This document shows, piece after piece, positions 9,353-17,279 of a stretch of 32,523 bases of DNA. The stretch lies in NCBI GenBank assembly GCA_946614255.1, contig CAMOGS010000061.1:1-32523 (forward strand). Direction: 5' to 3'. The notes under the pieces are model-generated. The model saw nothing but the letters and a program-made list of their open reading frames with translations, was not told where the DNA came from and did not search any database. The translations under genes were made by a program, and so were the position numbers. The stretch is from UBA3871 sp002392265 (GTDB lineage: Bacteria > Bacillota > Clostridia > Peptostreptococcales > Anaerovoracaceae). Positions within the stretch are counted from its first letter, which is position 1. Every line of letters begins with the position of its first letter.

Positions 9353-11122
9353 ATGAAAAATCAAGAATTAAATAAGGGAAAGGGGACAGGCCGCAGCACA
9401 CGTACGAAAACACAGGCAAAAGCAAAAGCAAAGACCGGAAAGCCTGCGCATCGCGCACCAAAAAAGAATGCGTCTCCGCTGAAGGTGATACCTCTTGGAG
9501 GACTGAATGAGATCGGCAAAAACATGACTCTCCTCGAATACAAGGACGACATTATCATCATAGATTGCGGAATGTCTTTCCCTGACGACGGAATGTACGG
9601 AATTGATTCGGTAATACCGGATTTTGACTATGTTATCAAAAACAGCGAAAAGCTGAAGGGAGTTATCCTGACTCACGGTCACGAAGACCATATCGGAGGT
9701 ATTCCATATCTCCTCAGAATGGTCAGATGTCCGATTTACGGCACACGCCTGACGCTGGGGCTGGTTGAAAACAAACTTATTGAACATGGAATCGACGCAG
9801 ATTTGAACATCATCTATGCGGGTGATACCATAAAGCTGGGTGTGTTTGAAATAGAAACCATCAGAACGACACACTCGATTGCGGATGCAGTGTGCTTTGC
9901 AATCAATACGCCTGCAGGCATGATTTTCCATACCGGAGACTTTAAAATCGACTATACTCCGGTAGACGGCGAGCCGATTGATCTCGGCAGATTTGCCGAA
10001 ATCGGAAATAAAGGCGTAAAGCTTTTAATGATGGACTCCACCAATGCTCTGCGCCCGGGCTTTACCGCTTCGGAAAAAGTGGTCGGACAGACACTCGAGA
10101 CAATTTTCCAGGGCGTAACGAGCAGAATTATTATAGCGACATTCTCATCAAACGTTCACAGAGTACAAAAGATTGTAAATACAGCTGTGAAATTCGGCAG
10201 AAAGGTTGCAATATCGGGACGAAGCATGGAAAATGTGGTTAACCTGGCAATTGACCTGGGTTATATCACTATTCCTGCCGGAGTTCTGGTAGATATAAAC
10301 AAAATAAAGAACATCCCGGACAAGGAGCTGGTTATCATCACAACCGGTAGCCAGGGTGAACCGATGAGTGCGCTTACCCGTATGGCGACAAACGATCACA
10401 AATTCGTTCAGATTAAAAAGGGTGACTGCATTATACTTTCATCGACACCGGTTCCGGGAAACGAAAATGCAGTTTCAAATGTAGTTAATCTGCTCTTCCA
10501 GAAGGGCGCAGAGGTTATTTACTCCGATATAGCGGATATTCACGTATCGGGCCACGCCTGCAGGGAAGAACTGAAGCTGATGCATTCGCTCTTAAAGCCT
10601 GAATACTTCATGCCGGTTCACGGCGAGTTCAGACATTTAAAGACTCACAAGGATCTGGCAATTTCGCTCGGTCAAAAGGAGGATCACGTATTTATCCTCG
10701 AAAACGGCGACTGTCTTTCAATTGCCGGCAAAACCGTAACAAAGACGGAAGGTGTTGCTTCCGGTGAAGCAGTTCTTGTCGACGGTTACGGCGTAGGCGA
10801 TGTGGGCAATATCGTGCTTCGTGACAGAAAGATGCTCTCTGAGGCAGGGCTTATTATAATAGTAGCTGCCATCGAAGATGCCACAAACGAAATAGTTTCC
10901 GGGCCGGATCTGATCAGCCGCGGCTTTGTCTATGTTCGCGAAAATGAAGATCTTATGGGCGCTGCAAGGGAAGTTGTAACCGATGTCCTCGATAAATACA
11001 TGAGTAGCGGAGTTTCCGACTGGAATATCCTGAAGGGGAAGGTCAGAGACGCTCTCAAGAGCTTTATTTACGAAAACACAGGCCGTACACCGGTAATACT
11101 TCCGATATTTATGGAAATATAA
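9353..11122 (+). CDS. rnj: Ribonuclease J
   Basis: RNase J combines 5'-3' exonuclease and endonuclease activity in mRNA decay and rRNA maturation. The beta-lactamase core has the metal motif HGHEDH at 108-113, followed by the beta-CASP domain and a C-terminal domain; GSQGEP and PVHGEFRHL are family hallmarks. The 589-residue length is longer than the usual ~555 because about 42 residues precede the conserved LKVIPLGGLNEIGKN. That extension is rich in Lys, Arg, Ala and Thr with KAKAK repeats and looks disordered. An AAAGGA site lies just upstream of the ATG, so the extension is probably translated. Whether it is RNase J1-like or J2-like cannot be said; only one copy is in this window. Confidence 0.96.
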   Translation: MKNQELNKGKGTGRSTRTKTQAKAKAKTGKPAHRAPKKNASPLKVIPLGGLNEIGKNMTLLEYKDDIIIIDCGMSFPDDGMYGIDSVIPDFDYVIKNSEKLKGVILTHGHEDHIGGIPYLLRMVRCPIYGTRLTLGLVENKLIEHGIDADLNIIYAGDTIKLGVFEIETIRTTHSIADAVCFAINTPAGMIFHTGDFKIDYTPVDGEPIDLGRFAEIGNKGVKLLMMDSTNALRPGFTASEKVVGQTLETIFQGVTSRIIIATFSSNVHRVQKIVNTAVKFGRKVAISGRSMENVVNLAIDLGYITIPAGVLVDINKIKNIPDKELVIITTGSQGEPMSALTRMATNDHKFVQIKKGDCIILSSTPVPGNENAVSNVVNLLFQKGAEVIYSDIADIHVSGHACREELKLMHSLLKPEYFMPVHGEFRHLKTHKDLAISLGQKEDHVFILENGDCLSIAGKTVTKTEGVASGEAVLVDGYGVGDVGNIVLRDRKMLSEAGLIIIVAAIEDATNEIVSGPDLISRGFVYVRENEDLMGAAREVVTDVLDKYMSSGVSDWNILKGKVRDALKSFIYENTGRTPVILPIFMEI

Positions 11123-11137
11123 AAAGGAGAATTTTAT

Positions 11138-11503
11138 ATGAACGTATATAGCCAGGCTCACAGTCTAGCAGCTGCAATAAAGGAATCCGACGAATATAAA
11201 TCCTATAAACAGCTCCGCGACAAAATCGATGCAAATCCGCAGCTCGCAGCAATCGTAAACGACCTGCAGGCTAAACAGCTCGAGCTCTCCATGAAGCAGA
11301 TGTCCGGGCAGTCAATAGATTCCGATATGCAGGCAAAGATGATGCAGCTTTATCAGGATATGATGAGAGACCCGAGCATTGCCGAATATTTTCAGTCAGA
11401 AATGCGCTTTTCACTGATGATGCAGGACGTTTACAAGATACTTGGAGATGCAGTTGGAATGAAAATGCCGGGGCTTGAAGATATTTCTTGCGGCAACGCT
11501 TAA
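11138..11503 (+). CDS. YlbF/YmcA family protein
   Basis: A 121-residue, all-helical protein of the YlbF family (Com_YlbF). Residues 1-35 (LAAAIKESDEYKSYKQLRDK) and the Met/Gln-rich middle are characteristic. In B. subtilis the relatives YlbF, YmcA and YaaT form a complex that steers RNase Y and affects competence, sporulation and biofilm; whether this protein does the same is inference. Its position directly after RNase J fits a role in RNA turnover. It has a strong AAAAGGAG site. Confidence 0.85.
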   Translation: MNVYSQAHSLAAAIKESDEYKSYKQLRDKIDANPQLAAIVNDLQAKQLELSMKQMSGQSIDSDMQAKMMQLYQDMMRDPSIAEYFQSEMRFSLMMQDVYKILGDAVGMKMPGLEDISCGNA

Positions 11504-11516
11504 AATCTATTATAAT
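11488..11516 (+). promoter_or_regulatory. Candidate sigma-A promoter for efp
   Basis: TTGCGG at 11488-11493 and TATAAT at 11511-11516 are separated by 17 bp. The -10 box matches consensus fully and the -35 matches at four of six positions. It overlaps the end of the ylbF-like gene and lies about 45 bp before the efp start, so efp can be made independently of the upstream genes. No start-site mapping is available. Confidence 0.6.
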
Positions 11517-11561
11517 ATTACATTGGATATTGTTATTAAGTAATTTAAGGAGATACAAAAA

Positions 11562-12125
11562 ATGATTTATGCAAGCGATTTTAGAAAAGGCATAACCTTT
11601 GAAATCAACGGTGAACCGCACGTAGTTCTGGACTTCCAGCACGTAAAGCCGGGCAAGGGCGCAGCTTTCGTCAGAACAAAGTATAAAAACATTCTGACAG
11701 GAGCTACACGCGAAGAAGCTTTCAACCCTAACGACAAGTTCCCAAAGGCACACATCGAAACAAAGGTGATGCAGTACCTTTACAATGACGGTGAGCTTTA
11801 CTACTTCATGGATCAGGAAACCTTTGAACAGGTTCCTCTCGCAGCAGATCAGGTTGAAGACGCTATGAAGTTCCTCAGAGAAAACGACGAAGCAACCATC
11901 AAGTTCTACAAGGGCGCAGCTTTCCTCGTTGAAGCTCCAAACTTTGTAAACTTAAAGGTTATCGATACAGAGCCGGGCGTAAAGGGCGATACAGCAACAA
12001 ACGTTACAAAGGCTGCTACAGTTGAGACAGGCGCTGTAATTCAGGTTCCTATCTTTATCGAAGAAGGCGAAATCATTCAGATTGATACCAGAACTTCTGA
12101 ATACCTCGGAAGAGGCAAAAACTAG
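11562..12125 (+). CDS. efp: Elongation factor P
   Basis: EF-P enters the ribosomal E site and relieves stalling at consecutive prolines. The 187-residue protein shows the KOW-like N-terminal domain followed by two OB domains (ending IQIDTRTSEYLGRGKN). The tip residue is K32 in PGKG (30-33). A lysine here is modified in many bacteria (lysylation in E. coli, 5-aminopentanol in B. subtilis); no modification gene is in this window. The gene has its own candidate promoter and a hairpin terminator, so it may behave as a separate unit inside a dense gene cluster. Confidence 0.98.
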   Translation: MIYASDFRKGITFEINGEPHVVLDFQHVKPGKGAAFVRTKYKNILTGATREEAFNPNDKFPKAHIETKVMQYLYNDGELYYFMDQETFEQVPLAADQVEDAMKFLRENDEATIKFYKGAAFLVEAPNFVNLKVIDTEPGVKGDTATNVTKAATVETGAVIQVPIFIEEGEIIQIDTRTSEYLGRGKN

Positions 12126-12135
12126 CAAGTTTTAC

Positions 12136-12170
12136 GGGGCCACCTTTTAAGGTAGCCCCATGTTTGTTTA
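12136..12170 (+). terminator. Intrinsic terminator after efp
   Basis: GGGGC and ACC at 12136-12144 pair with GGT and GCCCC at 12151-12159 (8 bp, one internal mismatch, 6-base loop), followed by the moderately T-rich ATGTTTGTTT. The interrupted T tract suggests partial read-through, which would feed mltG, since no promoter is evident between the two genes. Confidence 0.7.
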
Positions 12171-12181
12171 AGGAGATAAAA

Positions 12182-13261
12182 ATGGGGAGACGTGTAAAAA
12201 GGACAAAGAGAAAGGGCAGGGGCCTGCTGGTTTTAATCATTTTAATTGCCATAGCCGCAGGGGGATTCTTTGGGTTTAATTCCTGGAGAAACGGTGTAGC
12301 AGAGCCTTTTGACCCATCAGCGGTCGATACCGTTGCCATTACCATACCCGATGGCGCATCGACCACCAAAATATGTAACATTCTTGAAGAAAACGGGATA
12401 ATCAAATCCGCTACAGCCTACAAATACTGGTTTAAATGGCAGGGCTTTGACGGAAAGCTCCAGGCAGGCGACTATATTCTGTCGGCATCCATGAGCGGCG
12501 AAGAAATCGCAAAGCTCATGCAAAACGGGCATTCTACCGTACACAACTTTACGATTCCTGAAGGCTACAGCGTACTTCAGACGGCTTATGTCCTCAGCGA
12601 AAAGTGGATGGTGGACTACAGCACATTCCTCGACGAAGTTCAAAACGGTACCTTTGACTATGAATTCCTTGGCGATATCGAATATAACGGCCTCGGCTAC
12701 CGCTTGGAGGGATTTTTGTTCCCGGAAACATATAACATTTATGATAACGCGACACCGCACGATTACATCGATCGCATGCTAAAGCAGTTTAACACCGTAT
12801 GGACCGGCAATCCTGATTACAGTGCCAGAATGAATGAGCTCGGATTGTCGCTTCGCGACGTTATCACGATTGCCAGCATCATCGAAAGAGAGGCAAAGAT
12901 TGATTCGGACAGACCTCTGGTGAGCTCTGTTATATACAACAGACTGAAAATTAACATGAAGCTTCAGATGTGCAGTACGGTGCAGTACATACTCGGTGAG
13001 CCGAAGGAAACACTTACCTACAAGGATATCGCAATAGACGATCCTTACAATACATATCTCTACGAGGGACTTCCACCGGGACCTATTTGCAGCCCGGGAA
13101 AGGCCAGCATAGAAGCGGCTCTCTACCCGGCTGACACGGATTACATCTTTTTCGTTGTAAGTGAAAAGCTGGACGGATCCCATAATTTCAGCAGTAACTC
13201 GGCTGATTTCGAAAGAGACAAGGCAGCATATCAGGCAGCTCTCAAAAAACGCGGAAATTAA
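12182..13261 (+). CDS. mltG: Endolytic murein transglycosylase MltG (YceG-like)
   Basis: MltG cleaves nascent glycan strands at the outer face of the membrane. The start chosen is the ATG preceded by AAGGAG; an upstream TTG at 12164 would place that ribosome site inside the coding region. The protein (359 aa) has a basic cytoplasmic N-terminus (RRVKRTKRKGRG), one transmembrane helix at about 15-35, a LysM-like region and the YceG catalytic domain with SIIEREA and the downstream VIYNRLKINMKLQ. The first glutamate of EREA aligns with the catalytic residue of E. coli MltG by family knowledge. It corresponds to yrrL of B. subtilis, and as there it is followed by the tRNA-modification genes. Confidence 0.95.
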   Translation: MGRRVKRTKRKGRGLLVLIILIAIAAGGFFGFNSWRNGVAEPFDPSAVDTVAITIPDGASTTKICNILEENGIIKSATAYKYWFKWQGFDGKLQAGDYILSASMSGEEIAKLMQNGHSTVHNFTIPEGYSVLQTAYVLSEKWMVDYSTFLDEVQNGTFDYEFLGDIEYNGLGYRLEGFLFPETYNIYDNATPHDYIDRMLKQFNTVWTGNPDYSARMNELGLSLRDVITIASIIEREAKIDSDRPLVSSVIYNRLKINMKLQMCSTVQYILGEPKETLTYKDIAIDDPYNTYLYEGLPPGPICSPGKASIEAALYPADTDYIFFVVSEKLDGSHNFSSNSADFERDKAAYQAALKKRGN

Positions 13262-13272
13262 AGAGGTATATT

Positions 13273-13953
13273 ATGCAACAAGGCGAGCTTTACAGAAACA
13301 TTATAAATTCAAAGGTAATAGACTTTTTAAACGGCTATTATCGTCCCATAAACAAAACTATGGATGAATTTCGGTCTGCAGCGGAAAAGGCCGGCGTACC
13401 CATTCTGCAAAGAGACGCCGAAAGGCTGCTTTTGGCACTCGCAAGGCTCGTAAAGCCTGACCGCATAATTGAAATAGGAACGGCAGTGGGATATAGCGCA
13501 TCCTGCCTGGCACTTACTCTGCCAAAGGCCGATATTATGACATTCGAAAAGGATCCCGGCATGATAGAAAAGGCCAGAGCAAACTTTGCACGCCTTTCGG
13601 TTGAAAAGCATATCGCAATAATGGAAGGGGATGCGGAGGAGCTGCTTTCAAAGCTTCCCGAAAAGGAGCATTTTCAGCTTGCTTTTATCGATGCCGCAAA
13701 GGGACACTACAGAGCATTTTTTGACCTGATTGTACCGCATATAACCGATGGCGGTATAATCATCTGCGACAATATGCTTTTTAAAGCGCGCGTGGTTTCC
13801 GACGAATATGACGAAAACCGCAGGTACAAAACCGAGGTGAAAAAGCTGAGAGCCTTTATAGACTACCTCTTCACACTGCCTTATGCCGACACATCCTATC
13901 TGCCGGTAGGTGACGGCACGACAATCAGTATAATTGACAGGAATATGGTATGA
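13273..13953 (+). CDS. trmR: SAM-dependent O-methyltransferase, TrmR-like
   Basis: A 226-residue class I methyltransferase of the metal-dependent COMT-like family. The SAM-binding motif is EIGTAVGYSA at 67-76; metal ligands of the family are visible as D140 (FIDAAKGHY) and D166-N167 (CDNMLF). The position between mltG and a U32 peptidase-like gene matches B. subtilis yrrL-yrrM-yrrN/O. There YrrM (TrmR) methylates 5-hydroxyuridine to 5-methoxyuridine at tRNA position 34. The role is therefore well supported by context, while sequence alone would only give an O-methyltransferase. It overlaps the next gene by 4 bp (ATGA). Confidence 0.85.
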   Translation: MQQGELYRNIINSKVIDFLNGYYRPINKTMDEFRSAAEKAGVPILQRDAERLLLALARLVKPDRIIEIGTAVGYSASCLALTLPKADIMTFEKDPGMIEKARANFARLSVEKHIAIMEGDAEELLSKLPEKEHFQLAFIDAAKGHYRAFFDLIVPHITDGGIIICDNMLFKARVVSDEYDENRRYKTEVKKLRAFIDYLFTLPYADTSYLPVGDGTTISIIDRNMV

Positions 13954-15188
13954 TAAATAAAAAAGTTGAATTGCTCGCTCCTGCGGGCGATTTGGAAAAG
14001 TTCAAAATAGCTTGCATCTACGGAGCGGATTCCGTATATTTCGGCGGAGAGATGTTTTCTCTGCGTTCGGGTGCAGGAAATCTTACCGTAGATGAAATTA
14101 AAGAGGCTGTAGCTTTTGCCCACGAAAGAGGCGTAAAAGCACATATGACCATGAATATTTTTGCGCATAACGAGGATATAGTACCCCTCAAGGAGTATCT
14201 CGTAACGATAAAAAATATTCCTATTGATGCCTTTATCGTTTCCGACCCCGGTGTTGCGACACTTATTCGCGAGGCCATTCCGAATGCCGAGCTGCATCTT
14301 TCAACTCAGGCAAATATGACAAACTATCAGACCGCAAGGTTCTGGATAGACAGCCTCGGATTCAAACGCATAGTTCTGGCAAGAGAGCTTACGATTAAGG
14401 AAATACGTGAAATTCGCAGTGAGCTTCCTGCCGAAATCGAGCTCGAATCCTTTGTGCAGGGCGCTATGTGCATTTCCTACAGCGGCCGCTGCCTGCTTTC
14501 GAATTTCATGATTGAGCGCGACGCAAACCGCGGTGCATGCGCACATCCCTGCAGATGGAAATACGCACTGGTCGAAGAACAGCGCCCGGGGCAGTATTAT
14601 CCAATCGAAGAGGACGAGAGAGGGACTTATATTCTGAATTCCCGCGACCTCTGCATGATAGAGCATATTCCCGAGCTTGTCGATGCCGGCATCGGTTCCT
14701 TTAAGATTGAAGGCCGCATGAAATCCATTTTCTATGTGGCAACGATTGTATCCGCGTACCGCAAAGCGATTGACGCATACTATGCAAATCCCGCCGGCTA
14801 CAAGTTTAATCCTGACTGGATGAGGGAGCTTAAAAAAGTAAGCCACCGCGAATTCACCACAGGCTTTTACTTTGACAAGCCGACAAACAAGGATCAGAAC
14901 TATCAGACCAGCGCCTATACCCGCGACTACAGCTTTACGGGGCTGGTCAGAAGCTACGACGAAAAGACGGGCTACGCCATTGTCGAGCAGAGAAACAAGA
15001 TGAGCATAGGCGATGAAATCGAGGTCTTCGGACCGGGTACAGATTTCTATACTCAAAGACTCACGGAAATGTATGACGAGGAGGGCACGCCGGTTCAAAG
15101 CGCCCCTCATCCTCAGCAGATATTAAAGATAAAGCTGGATCATCCGGTTGGACCTGACTTTATGCTCAGGCGCCGTAAAGATCAATAG
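13950..15188 (+). CDS. trhP: U32 family tRNA hydroxylation protein, TrhP-like
   Basis: A 412-residue member of the U32 'peptidase' family, which despite its name includes RNA hydroxylation factors. The N-terminus (ELLAPAGDLEKFKIA) is typical, and cysteines C174, C181, C197 and C201 form the conserved cluster thought to hold an iron-sulfur centre. TrhP proteins use prephenate-dependent chemistry to make 5-hydroxyuridine at the tRNA wobble position. Overlap with the TrmR-like gene supports consecutive steps of one pathway. B. subtilis has two adjacent paralogs (TrhP1, TrhP2); only one is present here, as in E. coli. Confidence 0.85.
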   Translation: MINKKVELLAPAGDLEKFKIACIYGADSVYFGGEMFSLRSGAGNLTVDEIKEAVAFAHERGVKAHMTMNIFAHNEDIVPLKEYLVTIKNIPIDAFIVSDPGVATLIREAIPNAELHLSTQANMTNYQTARFWIDSLGFKRIVLARELTIKEIREIRSELPAEIELESFVQGAMCISYSGRCLLSNFMIERDANRGACAHPCRWKYALVEEQRPGQYYPIEEDERGTYILNSRDLCMIEHIPELVDAGIGSFKIEGRMKSIFYVATIVSAYRKAIDAYYANPAGYKFNPDWMRELKKVSHREFTTGFYFDKPTNKDQNYQTSAYTRDYSFTGLVRSYDEKTGYAIVEQRNKMSIGDEIEVFGPGTDFYTQRLTEMYDEEGTPVQSAPHPQQILKIKLDHPVGPDFMLRRRKDQ

Positions 15189-15220
15189 ATTAGTTATTTT
15201 ATTTAATGAAAGGAGAAAAT

Positions 15221-16546
15221 ATGGATTCCTTACCCGACCCCGGCACTCACATATGGCCGCAGGTACTCGTATTATTAGTTATCATTTTCATAATCGCCCT
15301 TTTTGAGGCTGCTGAAACAGCTCTTAACGAGTGTTCGAGAAACAAAATAAAGGCACTGGCAGGCGGAGGCAACAAAAAGGCCGAAAAGCTTCTTAAAATC
15401 ATGGACAGCCCTCAGAGGTTCCTTGCCGCAGTGCAGACTATCGTAATATTTTTTACGGTATTTATTTCTGCATTTGCAATTTACAGCTTTGTACCGCTTC
15501 GTGCGCTTACCGCGCTCGGCTTCCTATTTCTGATTGTGCTTTTAATCATCGTACTCGGTATGCTTTATCCAAAGCGTATAGCAATGCTGCACCCCGAAGG
15601 AGTAGCGCTGGCGCTGGTGGATTTTCTCGCAACCGTGCTGGTTGTTGTGCGTCCGTTTGTTGCGTTTAACAACGGTCTTGTAAACATACTTCTGAGGCTT
15701 ACACGGCAGAATGTCGCCTATGACGAGGAGGAGTTTTCCGAGGATGATGTAATGGATATGCTCGAAGTAGGCCAGGAAAGCGGAGCCCTGAAGGAAGAGG
15801 GCAAAAAGATGATTAACTCCATCTTTGAGTTTGATGACAAGCTCGCTTACGAAGTAATGACACCGAGAACGGATGCATTTTTGATTGATGTAAACGATCC
15901 TCCGGAGGAATATCTCGACGAGCTGATGGAGCTTCGCTACAGCCGTATTCCGGTATATGAAAACGACACCGATAACATCATCGGAATCCTTAATATAAAG
16001 GACTATTTCGCAAAGGCAAGGGAGCAGGGCTTTGAGAATGTAGATATCAGAAGCATACTCAGGAAACCTTTCTTTGTTCCCGAAACGAAAAACATCGACT
16101 CACTCTTTGTGGAGCTTCAGGCCTCAAAAAATCAGCTCGCACTGCTGATTGACGAGTTTGGAGGTTTTTCGGGAATTGTTTCGATGGAGGATATCATTGA
16201 AGAAGTCATGGGTGATATCGAAGACGAATATGATAAACAGGAGCTCGAAATCGAACAGATTTCGGAGGACACCTATCTGGTGGACGGCGGTGCCGATCTC
16301 GATGATGTAAACGAGAGAACCGGACTTTCACTCAGCTCCGAAAATGCAGAAACAGTGGGAGGATTAATCCTCGATGTTCTCGGAGAAATCCCTGACGACG
16401 GTGATAATCTCGACAAGGCAATCGAGCTTGATTCTTGCACTTTGGTTATTAAAAAGGTTGCGGAGCGCAGAATTGACCGCGTTCTGATAATCATAAAGCA
16501 TCCTGAGGATGAAACGTCCGCTCAGGAATCTGCCGAAGAGCAGTAA
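15221..16546 (+). CDS. CNNM/CorC-type transporter-associated membrane protein (DUF21-CBS-CorC_HlyC)
   Basis: The start is set at the ATG preceded by AAAGGAG; an ATG 15 bp upstream would swallow the ribosome site. The protein (441 aa) has an N-terminal DUF21 membrane domain with about four hydrophobic segments (residues 8-180, including FEAAETAL), paired CBS domains (about 205-325, YEVMTPRTD and LIDEFGGFSGIVSMEDIIEE) and a C-terminal CorC_HlyC domain. Relatives move or regulate Mg2+, and in some cases Na+; older annotations call them hemolysins. CBS domains usually bind adenine nucleotides. The acidic C-terminus (EDETSAQESAEEQ) looks unstructured. Confidence 0.92.
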   Translation: MDSLPDPGTHIWPQVLVLLVIIFIIALFEAAETALNECSRNKIKALAGGGNKKAEKLLKIMDSPQRFLAAVQTIVIFFTVFISAFAIYSFVPLRALTALGFLFLIVLLIIVLGMLYPKRIAMLHPEGVALALVDFLATVLVVVRPFVAFNNGLVNILLRLTRQNVAYDEEEFSEDDVMDMLEVGQESGALKEEGKKMINSIFEFDDKLAYEVMTPRTDAFLIDVNDPPEEYLDELMELRYSRIPVYENDTDNIIGILNIKDYFAKAREQGFENVDIRSILRKPFFVPETKNIDSLFVELQASKNQLALLIDEFGGFSGIVSMEDIIEEVMGDIEDEYDKQELEIEQISEDTYLVDGGADLDDVNERTGLSLSSENAETVGGLILDVLGEIPDDGDNLDKAIELDSCTLVIKKVAERRIDRVLIIIKHPEDETSAQESAEEQ

Positions 16547-16558
16547 CGAAAAAACTAT

Positions 16559-16897
16559 ATGGAAAAAATAATCAATCAGGAAGGGCTGTCTGTACAGGTC
16601 GGGCAGGACGTAATTATCAAGGCGATTTCCGTTGCGATATTAAAGACTGCCGGCGTTTCCAGGCTGCCTGATAAAAAGAGCATAAAGCTCGATAAATTAA
16701 AAGAGGAAAACGTTTACACCGCAGAGGTTCACATTGTTGTGAATTACGGCGTAAACATTCCCGCCGTGGCATGGGATGTTCAGCGCACTGTTAAAAACGA
16801 TGCGTCGGACATGCTCGGAATCACACTAAAGGCAATAGACATTCATGTTGACGGAATAGATTTTCCGGAAGGAGAAACGACTGATGAACAGAACTGA
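16559..16897 (+). CDS. Asp23/Gls24 family protein (YqhY-like)
   Basis: A 112-residue Asp23/Gls24-domain protein. The family core is visible in VGQDVIIKAISVAILKT and in VHIVVNYGVNIPAVAWDVQ. The place just before nusB matches yqhY of Bacillus, whose loss disturbs lipid (acetyl-CoA carboxylase) balance; the molecular role remains uncertain. It overlaps nusB by 14 bp, so the two are probably translated together. No ribosome site of note precedes it. Confidence 0.88.
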   Translation: MEKIINQEGLSVQVGQDVIIKAISVAILKTAGVSRLPDKKSIKLDKLKEENVYTAEVHIVVNYGVNIPAVAWDVQRTVKNDASDMLGITLKAIDIHVDGIDFPEGETTDEQN

Positions 16898-17273
16898 AGC
16901 GAGAGTAGCGCTCATGCAAATGCTGTATTCGATGGAAATTCAAAATGATTTTTCTCCGAAGGCAAAAACAGCTTTTCTGACCGGCAAGAATGTAGGAAAT
17001 CAGAAAAAATACATAAACGACATGTTTACGATAATATCGCAGCACAAAGAAGATATCGATAATGCTTATACGAATCTGGATACCGGCTGGAAGCTCGGTC
17101 GCCTCTCAGCAGTTGATCTGGCGATTTTCAGACTCGCTATCGGAGAGATTCTCTACATGGAGGATATACCTGTGAGCGTTTCGATAAACGAAGCCGTAGA
17201 GCTGGCAAAAACCTACAGCAGCGAAGAATCCGCAAAATTCATAAACGGAGTTCTTGCGAAAATAGCCGACTAA
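16884..17273 (+). CDS. nusB: Transcription antitermination factor NusB
   Basis: NusB pairs with S10 (NusE) on boxA RNA to support rRNA antitermination. The 129-residue all-helical protein starts with MNRTEARVALMQMLYSME and ends with the signature VSINEAVELAKTYSSEESAKFINGVLAKI. A GGAAGGAG site within the end of the Asp23 gene serves its ATG. It leads into the xseA-xseB-ispA-dxs-tlyA block that commonly follows nusB in Clostridia; folD is absent here. Confidence 0.96.
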   Translation: MNRTEARVALMQMLYSMEIQNDFSPKAKTAFLTGKNVGNQKKYINDMFTIISQHKEDIDNAYTNLDTGWKLGRLSAVDLAIFRLAIGEILYMEDIPVSVSINEAVELAKTYSSEESAKFINGVLAKIAD

Positions 17274-17279
17274 GAGAGC

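Noticed and set aside
12164..12181. Upstream TTG start for mltG
   Set aside because: It would put the AAGGAG ribosome site inside the gene; the ATG at 12182 is correctly spaced.
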